DNA of 19,753 bases, from the NCBI GenBank assembly GCA_900754175.1, contig CAAEBS010000047.1, positions 1 to 19,753 on the forward strand, in the 5' to 3' direction. Under the pieces are notes generated by a model. The model worked only from the letters and a program-made list of their open reading frames with translations. It had not been told where the DNA came from and did no database searches. Positions 15,348 to 19,753 of this stretch are shown one piece after another. Both the position numbers and the translations under genes were made by a program. Position 1 is the stretch's first letter, and each line of letters opens with the position of its first letter. Source of the DNA: Clostridia bacterium (lineage in GTDB: Bacteria; Bacillota; Clostridia; Oscillospirales; CAG-272).

Positions 15348-15761
15348 TCAGCGCATAAAAATTCTGGCAATCTCCATGGTCAGGATTTTGAGCGTTGCTC
15401 CGCCCGACATCAGATAAAACCAGATCTGCCGTGCGTGTTGAGTCTTTGCAATCGGCGTGGCAACGGCGGCAACCAGAATCAGCAGGGCGCCGGCGCAACC
15501 GACGACCATCGGAATACTGACAAGCCGGAAAATGCCCGGCTCACAGCTTCCGTCAATGGCGCACTGGATCGTCTTATCCAGACCGTCCCGTGCCGCCGCA
15601 AAGCAACAGACCACCAGTCCGTATATCAGCAGAAAAGCGCTCCGCCTGCCCCAGAAGGCAATATTGTCCCGGTTGAAAGCCGACCAGCCGACAAAGCCAA
15701 GCAGACCCGCAATCATAAGTGTTGTAACCGTCGTCACCGTATTTCCGAAAAAAAGCTTCAT
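15348..15761 (-). CDS. Small integral membrane protein, four predicted helices
   Basis: A 137-residue hydrophobic protein that I do not recognise. Likely membrane helices are at about 10-28, 38-57, 78-102 and 112-133. Two cysteines, Cys67 and Cys73, lie in the loop between helices 2 and 3 and could form a disulphide. GAGGAG lies just before the ATG. It starts 10 bp after the flavodoxin gene and ends 31 bp before the acetyltransferase gene, so it belongs to the TetR operon. A partner for the flavodoxin protein is possible from position only. Confidence 0.75.
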   Translation of the reverse strand: MKLFFGNTVTTVTTLMIAGLLGFVGWSAFNRDNIAFWGRRSAFLLIYGLVVCCFAAARDGLDKTIQCAIDGSCEPGIFRLVSIPMVVGCAGALLILVAAVATPIAKTQHARQIWFYLMSGGATLKILTMEIARIFMR

Positions 15762-15771
15762 ATTTCTCTCC

Positions 15772-16278
15772 TCACTTCTGCCCCCGGTACCAGTCCAGCA
15801 CCGCTTTCAGATTCTCCACCCGGACCCGTTCGCCGTCGCCCTGCATCATGCGAAGCATATCGTCCTCCGCCGGCGTCCGGTCTTTTTTCCCGGCAAGCCC
15901 CTTGCCCGCCGTCCGGACCATGATCTCCATCATCGGGCGATAAACGCCGTGGAGCTTTTTCAGCTCGAAATTGCCCTGCAGGGTAAACAGGGGGATTTCC
16001 GCCGGAATCCCGTTCTTTTGCCGCACCTCCCCGGTCTGCGTTCCGGTCTGCCCCATGCCAACCGCACAGACCGCCCTCACCCGGTACCGCTTGGCGGCTT
16101 TGGCATACCCCTTGATCCCGCCTGCCATGATCCAGCCGAAGTAAAGAATCTCCGCTCCTGCAGGAAGTCTGCGCTTTGCCTCGTCAAGCGAACAGACCGG
16201 CAAACCCATCCGTTCCGACAGCAACCGGGCGTAACGCTCCGAACTGCCGGTATTGGTCGTGTAAACAATGGCTTTCAT
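15772..16278 (-). CDS. Flavodoxin-domain protein
   Basis: A 168-residue protein with the FMN-phosphate loop YTTNTGSSERYA near the N-terminus (about 6-17), a glycine-rich stretch FGWIMAGGIKGY, and CAVGMGQTG before a longer C-terminal helical part. It resembles the flavodoxin-like group related to menaquinone-dependent protoporphyrinogen dehydrogenase (HemG) rather than classical short electron-transfer flavodoxins. The expected role is FMN-based redox chemistry in the cytosol. The ATG overlaps the TetR stop as ATGA, so expression is coupled to the regulator. Confidence 0.8.
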   Translation of the reverse strand: MKAIVYTTNTGSSERYARLLSERMGLPVCSLDEAKRRLPAGAEILYFGWIMAGGIKGYAKAAKRYRVRAVCAVGMGQTGTQTGEVRQKNGIPAEIPLFTLQGNFELKKLHGVYRPMMEIMVRTAGKGLAGKKDRTPAEDDMLRMMQGDGERVRVENLKAVLDWYRGQK

Positions 16279-16901
16279 ATATTTTCCTCGCTTTCTTCTC
16301 TTTCCCTTTCCGCACGGGCGATAAACCGGTCGATGTGGTCCTCCAGCATCTTTATGACCGCTCCCTTATCCCCGGCGTTGTCGTAAACGCTGTACAGCAG
16401 GTACATGGGACCGTAAAAATCCAGCGCCATCTGCATTGCCGCCCCGTCAGAGCCGGTCATTTTCCGGAAGATTGCCGCCATGTATTCCACCGGACCCGAC
16501 GCAAGATAGTTCTGATACAGCCGTGCCATTTCCGGGTCCCGGTATTGCTCCAGCGTCAGAAGCTTCCGGAATCGGGCGGAAAATTCCTCCTCGGTCCAGT
16601 GGCGGAACTGGGCGATACTGTACGTGCGGATGCGCTCCACCGGCGTGCGCAGATACGCCTGCGCAAAGCCGTCCGGATCGCTCTCCGGCATTGCATACGC
16701 CTTTGCCCGCTCGGCGTCCATTTCGTTCATCCGCTCTACGATCCGGTCAAAAATCTCCTGCTTGCCGGTGTAGTGCCGGTACAACGCCCCTTTCGTAATC
16801 CCAAGCTTTTCCGCAATATCGCTCATGGACGTTCCCGGATAACCGTTTTGCGCAAACAATTCCAGCGCCACCTCCACGATGCGCTCTCTGGTATCTCCCA
16901 T
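16275..16901 (-). CDS. TetR/AcrR-family transcriptional regulator (operon leader)
   Basis: A 208-residue TetR protein. Its N-terminal helix-turn-helix lies at about 25-46 (TSMSDIAEKLGITKGALYRHY), followed by a variable helical ligand domain. AAAGGAG sits 8 bases before the ATG. Its own promoter contains two perfect operator palindromes, so it very probably represses itself and the four genes behind it. It overlaps the flavodoxin gene by 4 bases. The inducer is unknown. Confidence 0.92.
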   Translation of the reverse strand: MGDTRERIVEVALELFAQNGYPGTSMSDIAEKLGITKGALYRHYTGKQEIFDRIVERMNEMDAERAKAYAMPESDPDGFAQAYLRTPVERIRTYSIAQFRHWTEEEFSARFRKLLTLEQYRDPEMARLYQNYLASGPVEYMAAIFRKMTGSDGAAMQMALDFYGPMYLLYSVYDNAGDKGAVIKMLEDHIDRFIARAEREREESEENI

Positions 16902-16925
16902 TCCGACATCTCCTTTGCATTTCTT

Positions 16926-16971
16926 AAGTAACCGATAGGTTACCTATATTATAGTAACCTATCGGTTACTT
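16926..16971. promoter_or_regulatory. Twin TetR operator: perfect 18-bp inverted repeat made of two palindromes
   Basis: AAGTAACCGATAGGTTAC (16926-16943) and its exact reverse complement (16954-16971) are separated by 10 bases. Each arm is itself a palindrome, GTAACC-4-GGTTAC. One arm fills the spacer between -35 and -10 of the minus-strand promoter and the other lies directly after the -10, so a bound repressor would block the polymerase. The obvious ligand is the TetR encoded just downstream at 16901. Confidence 0.88.
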
Positions 16972-16976
16972 GTCAA
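16948..16976 (-). promoter_or_regulatory. Perfect consensus promoter of the TetR-led operon
   Basis: On the minus strand TTGACA (16976-16971), a 17-base spacer that is entirely operator sequence, and TATAAT (16953-16948). The TetR ATG at 16901 follows after about 46 bases. Confidence 0.9.
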
Positions 16977-17025
16977 GGGGTTTTACAAAAATTGTGCCAA
17001 TAATTTTTTATTTTCCGAAAAAAGC

Positions 17026-17054
17026 TTGCAATTGCAAAAGAAACGTGCTATAAC
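17026..17054 (+). promoter_or_regulatory. Promoter of the second TetR gene
   Basis: TTGCAA at 17026-17031, a 17-base spacer and TATAAC at 17049-17054, divergent from the other TetR promoter. It is weaker than its neighbour by consensus match. Confidence 0.65.
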
Positions 17055-17057
17055 ATA

Positions 17058-17094
17058 TCTACCGATTGGTAGACTATATTCTATATATCGGTAG
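17058..17094. promoter_or_regulatory. Probable TetR operators just downstream of the second TetR promoter
   Basis: TCTACCGATTGGTAGA (17058-17073) is a palindrome with 6-bp arms. A second, weaker copy, CTATATATCGGTAG (17081-17094), lies 7 bases further on. The core ACCGATTGGT differs by one base from the ACCGATAGGT core of the neighbouring TetR operator. Confidence 0.7.
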
Positions 17095-17115
17095 TTTACA
17101 AAACGTGGAGGAGCC

Positions 17116-17739
17116 ATGTACGACAAAAAAGACAGCCGAAAGGAAGAAATCATCCTGACCGCCCTGGAGCTTGCCTCGCAAAAAGGGCTTGGAAATGTTT
17201 CCATGAGCATGATCGCCGATAAGATCGGCATCCGGAAACCCTCGCTCTACCACCATTTTGCGTCCAAAGAGGAACTGGTGGAGGCAATGTACGCTTTCCT
17301 CCGGGAACGGGCAAAACAACTGACGAATACCGGTATGGTGGATTACCGGGTCCTGTTCTCCGGAAAAACGGCACCGGAGATCTTGCAGGAGGTGATCGGC
17401 GGATATATCCGGATGAACCGGCAGGAGGATATCCGGGCGTTTTATAAAGTGATCTATTCGGAGCGTTGCCACCACCCGGCGGCGGCAAAGATCATGGCAG
17501 AGGAAACCGAAAGAATGATCCTTGCCACAAAACAGCTCTTCTACGCCATGCAGGTCCACGGGCTTCTGCATTTCCGGGATGCGGATATGAGCGCCGTCAG
17601 CTTTGCCCTGACGGTACACGGGCTGATGGAGTTTGCGGAGGACAGGAATACCAGCGGCGACGGTACGGCAAACGAAGAGGCTGACCGGATGCACGAATAT
17701 CTGGCGTGGTTCTGCCGGGAAAATACGGAAAAGGAGTAA
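17116..17739 (+). CDS. TetR/AcrR-family transcriptional regulator (second)
   Basis: A 207-residue TetR protein with the helix-turn-helix at about 29-50 (VSMSMIADKIGIRKPSLYHHF). The C-terminal ligand domain is not recognisably related to that of the divergent TetR. GGAGGAG precedes the ATG closely. Palindromes between its -10 box and the ATG suggest autorepression. The DUF998 membrane-protein gene starts 3 bases after its stop and is probably co-repressed. Arg codons here are often CGG, unlike the CGT-rich sugar cluster at 4407-9358. Confidence 0.92.
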   Translation: MYDKKDSRKEEIILTALELASQKGLGNVSMSMIADKIGIRKPSLYHHFASKEELVEAMYAFLRERAKQLTNTGMVDYRVLFSGKTAPEILQEVIGGYIRMNRQEDIRAFYKVIYSERCHHPAAAKIMAEETERMILATKQLFYAMQVHGLLHFRDADMSAVSFALTVHGLMEFAEDRNTSGDGTANEEADRMHEYLAWFCRENTEKE

Positions 17740-17742
17740 CCT

Positions 17743-18375
17743 ATGAAAAAAAGTCTGATTCATTATTGCGGATTACTGGGGCTTGTCAGCCTGCTTTCCT
17801 ATACGGCGGCGGTGGTGTTTTCCCCGCTGGCTTATCCCGGGTATGACCCGATGGCGCAGGCGGTCAGCGACCTGAGCGCCGCCAACGCCCCCTCGCTCCC
17901 GCTGTGGAACCGGCTGAGCAGTCTTTATAACGCCTGCGAAATCCCCTGCGTGATGATGGTGTGCGTGGGAATTCAGGGTAGAAAGACCCGGCTTCTGCGG
18001 GTGGGGATCTACGTCTTTGCCGCCATGGAATGGGTGTCCGCCGTGGGCTTCCGGATATTCCCGCTGAGTGACAGCGGCTATGCCGGAACCTTTCAGGACC
18101 GGATGCACATTCTCACCACGGCGCTGGTCGTCATTCTGTCGCTCGTATCGCTGATCCTCATTATCCTCGCCGGTATCCGGAATAAGGGGTGCCGGTCCTA
18201 TGGCATCTGTGCGGCAGTCGCACTGGGAATGATGCTGGTCGGCGCCCTGGGGATGAACCTCGTCGATGCCGCCTATTTCGGGATCGTGGAGCGCTTCAGC
18301 GTCTTTGCCGCAACCGGCTTCAACGCCGCACTCGGCATCCACCTGTTTTTGCAGAAGGATCAGCCCGCCACCTGA
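17743..18375 (+). CDS. DUF998-family integral membrane protein
   Basis: A 210-residue polytopic membrane protein. Likely helices lie at about 8-28, 62-78, 86-106, 122-145, 152-172 and 182-203. The conserved loop after helix 1, YPGYDPMAQAVSDLSAANAP (about 31-50), is characteristic of DUF998. The molecular function of the family is unknown. The ribosome site AAGGAG lies within the end of the TetR gene, 3 bp between stop and start, so it is the likely target of that regulator. A strong terminator follows. Confidence 0.82.
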   Translation: MKKSLIHYCGLLGLVSLLSYTAAVVFSPLAYPGYDPMAQAVSDLSAANAPSLPLWNRLSSLYNACEIPCVMMVCVGIQGRKTRLLRVGIYVFAAMEWVSAVGFRIFPLSDSGYAGTFQDRMHILTTALVVILSLVSLILIILAGIRNKGCRSYGICAAVALGMMLVGALGMNLVDAAYFGIVERFSVFAATGFNAALGIHLFLQKDQPAT

Positions 18376-18389
18376 CCGGAATCAAAAGA

Positions 18390-18431
18390 CAAGGTCCCGC
18401 AAGCCTGAAAAAGCTTGCGGGACCTTGTTTT
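18390..18431 (+). terminator. Strong, probably bidirectional terminator between DUF998 and PocR-AraC genes
   Basis: A perfect 15-bp stem: CAAGGTCCCGCAAGC (18390-18404) and GCTTGCGGGACCTTG (18413-18427) with an 8-base loop, followed by TTTT. On the opposite strand the stem is followed by TCTTTTGATT, so it can also end the convergent regulator gene at 18448. Confidence 0.92.
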
Positions 18432-18447
18432 CGTTGGCTGACCGGGG

Positions 18448-19329
18448 TCAGAACGGTCTGAAATTGCGGAATTCCGTGCAGGTCATTCCGGTGGAACGCT
18501 TGAATTGCCTTGCGAAATAGGGGGCGTCGTCAAAGCGGAGAAGCAGCGCAATGCGCTTCACGCTCATGTCGGTGGTGTGTAAAAGCCGCTTGGCTTCCTC
18601 CATCCGGCATTGTAACAGATACTTGGTAAAGGTGGTGTTCATTTCCCGTGCGATCACGTGGGAAACGTAGGAGGTGCTGAAGCCCAGCCCCATAGAAAAG
18701 GACTTGATGGAAACGTCGTTGTACAGATTGGCTTTCACATATTTGATAAGCTCCTCGGAGATCGAGATCCGCTTCCGGCGCACGTATTCGTCGCTGTATA
18801 TCTTCTGGGCGCACAGCTCTAAAAAGTAAACAAAAGATTTGAAAGTCTCACTGCTCATGGCGGGCATGGCGTAATACCCCTGCATCGCTTCCGCCTGCGG
18901 GACCTTGTCCTCCGGAATCCCGTACTTTTCGTACAGCTCCGCAATCTTTCCGGCAATTTCCTCTCCGCTCACCGGCGTGTCGGTACAGCGGACCTGCCCG
19001 ATAACCAGAAAACAGAACGGCTCGTCCCCCGCCATAATCGGGATCACCGCCTCCAGAAAGCCGAGGTGGCACTTGTAAACATAGGATTTTTTCAGCATCC
19101 GGGCGCACTCAAACGCCTCGCTGTCACAACGGGCACAGTCGTTGCGGTACTTTTCGGAGCACCCCTGGTTTTTCTCGCAGAACCTTCTCTCCGCAAATAC
19201 CGACGACTGCTTCGGATAATCGGTAATAATGGTCTGATCCATATCGTGAACGCCCACCCGTATCCCCGATATCTGATAAAAATTGATCAGCATCTGCTTG
19301 ATCTCCGGGTTCAGAACAAAGTTTCCCAT
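18448..19329 (-). CDS. AraC-family regulator with N-terminal PocR sensory domain
   Basis: A 293-residue regulator. Residues about 8-175 form a PocR ligand-binding domain with a cysteine cluster (Cys51, 57, 65, 68, 75, 87) and the family-typical KCHLGFLEAVIPI and FLVIGQV. Residues about 190-290 form the AraC double helix-turn-helix (ISEELIKYVKANLYNDVSI, then AREMNTTFTKYLLQCRMEEAK and FARQFKRSTGMTCTEFR). PocR relatives activate small-molecule catabolism or microcompartment genes, but nothing of that kind lies nearby. I chose the start at 19329 because AAAGGAG precedes it by 6-8 bases. An in-frame ATG at 19398 would lie between the -10 and -35 boxes of the promoter. Its target is unknown. Confidence 0.88.
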   Translation of the reverse strand: MGNFVLNPEIKQMLINFYQISGIRVGVHDMDQTIITDYPKQSSVFAERRFCEKNQGCSEKYRNDCARCDSEAFECARMLKKSYVYKCHLGFLEAVIPIMAGDEPFCFLVIGQVRCTDTPVSGEEIAGKIAELYEKYGIPEDKVPQAEAMQGYYAMPAMSSETFKSFVYFLELCAQKIYSDEYVRRKRISISEELIKYVKANLYNDVSIKSFSMGLGFSTSYVSHVIAREMNTTFTKYLLQCRMEEAKRLLHTTDMSVKRIALLLRFDDAPYFARQFKRSTGMTCTEFRNFRPF

Positions 19330-19375
19330 CTGGTCTCCTTTCGGTTGCGGCATTTTCCGACATTTCTCTGCCTTT

Positions 19376-19405
19376 ATTTTATCAGATACCAAAACCAAAA
19401 GTCAA
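19376..19405 (-). promoter_or_regulatory. Promoter of the PocR-AraC gene
   Basis: On the minus strand TTGACT (19405-19400), an 18-base spacer and TAAAAT (19381-19376), about 46 bases before the ATG. The upstream bases TTGTGCAAGAAAAAGCACAA (near 19413-19432) contain an inverted repeat TTGTGC/GCACAA that could bind an activator, possibly the protein itself. Confidence 0.6.
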
Positions 19406-19465
19406 TAGATGGTTGTGCTTTTTCTTGCACAATTCTGCTGTAACATTATGCCAGGTGGGGCTTTT

Positions 19466-19753
19466 GGTTGGTGCGCTCGACGATAGGAGATCCCCACCTG
19501 CGGTCGCCCTGACGGGTTCGACTCCGGGCTTCGCCCTCCGCTCAGGATGACACGAAGAGCCGGAACGTGGGGTGCCGAGGTTGGTGCGCTCGACGATAGG
19601 AGATCCCGACCTGCGGTCGCCCTGCGGGTTCGACTTCGGGCTGTCGCCCCCCGCTCAGGATGACACGAGGGGCGGAAGTGAGGTGCCGAGGTCTGTGCGC
19701 TCGGCGATTGGAGATCCCGACCTGCGGTCGCCCTGACGGGTTCGACTCCGGGC
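19466..19753. repeat. Imperfect tandem repeats of about 112 bp, running off the right edge
   Basis: Units start at 19466, 19579 and 19690 (spacing 113 and 111). The third is cut by the window end. Shared blocks include GGTTGGTGCGCTCGACGATA, GGAGATCCC, ACCTGCGGTCGCCCTG, GGGTTCGACT and GCTCAGGATGACACGA. Short inner hairpins are visible, for example CAGGTGGGG (19452-19460) with CCCCACCTG (19492-19500), and GGGCTTCGCCC. No open frame or ribosome site supports a gene. It looks like a dispersed GC-rich intergenic repeat of unknown type. The stretch 19406-19465 between the regulator promoter and the repeats holds nothing else I can name. Confidence 0.85.

Noticed and set aside
18448..19398. Start of the PocR-AraC gene at 19398
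   Set aside because: That ATG falls between the -10 and -35 boxes of its promoter and has no ribosome site; 19329 has AAAGGAG at good spacing.
19515..19540. tRNA T-arm-like string GGGTTCGACTCC in the terminal repeats
   Set aside because: The flanking bases do not form a 5-bp T stem and no acceptor, D or anticodon arms are present; the string recurs as part of the 112-bp repeat.
19466..19753. CRISPR array
   Set aside because: Repeats are about 112 bp, imperfect and contiguous, with no short constant repeat alternating with unique spacers and no cas genes.

Overview
The window looks like chromosomal DNA of a fairly GC-rich Firmicute, most likely a gut-type clostridium near Oscillospirales. 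The grounds are TTGACA/TATAAT promoters with 17-base spacers, strong GGAGG-type ribosome sites, hairpin-plus-T terminators, the LL-diaminopimelate aminotransferase route to lysine and cell wall, an InlB-repeat membrane-anchored surface protein, and several families common in clostridia (DUF998, PocR-AraC, flavodoxin/TetR). The lineage is inferred from gene content and style; no rRNA or other marker gene is present. I saw no tRNA, rRNA, CRISPR array, phage gene or transposase.

Layout. (1) 1-4118, minus: a 1147-residue exported surface protein overlaps the start of a ThiF-type tRNA-modifying dehydratase (tcdA), which runs off the left edge. (2) 4407-9358, plus: a four-gene cluster from a good promoter: an RfbH/E1-type Fe-S PLP sugar dehydrase, a thiamine-diphosphate enzyme of the acetolactate synthase/YerE type, a KDPG aldolase and a PfkB-type KDG kinase. 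It ends at a terminator. (3) 9553-14466, plus: dapF-dapL (overlapping, last steps to meso-diaminopimelate), then two tandem copies of a small cytosolic SGNH hydrolase, each with its own near-identical consensus promoter, then ilvE and a strong bidirectional terminator. (4) 14490-16976, minus: a five-gene operon, TetR - flavodoxin - small membrane protein - Vat/CatB-like acetyltransferase - 67-residue protein. Its promoter is threaded through two perfect operator palindromes. (5) 17026-18431, plus: a second TetR with its own dyad operators, followed by a DUF998 membrane protein and a terminator. (6) 18448-19405, minus: a PocR-AraC regulator. (7) 19466 to the right edge: imperfect tandem repeats of about 112 bp.

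The most unusual point is region 2. The dehydrase has the His-for-Lys swap and the Fe-S cysteines of CDP-sugar C3-dehydrases and sits next to a YerE-like thiamine enzyme, a pairing known from yersiniose-type branched 3,6-dideoxysugars. However, the E3 reductase and CDP-glucose genes are absent here, and the next genes are the KDG kinase/KDPG aldolase pair, which yields pyruvate, the usual donor for such thiamine enzymes. Other points of interest are five tandem 17-residue Tyr-rich repeats in the surface protein, the duplicated SGNH-promoter unit, the twin-palindrome TetR operator, and the tandem repeats at the right edge.
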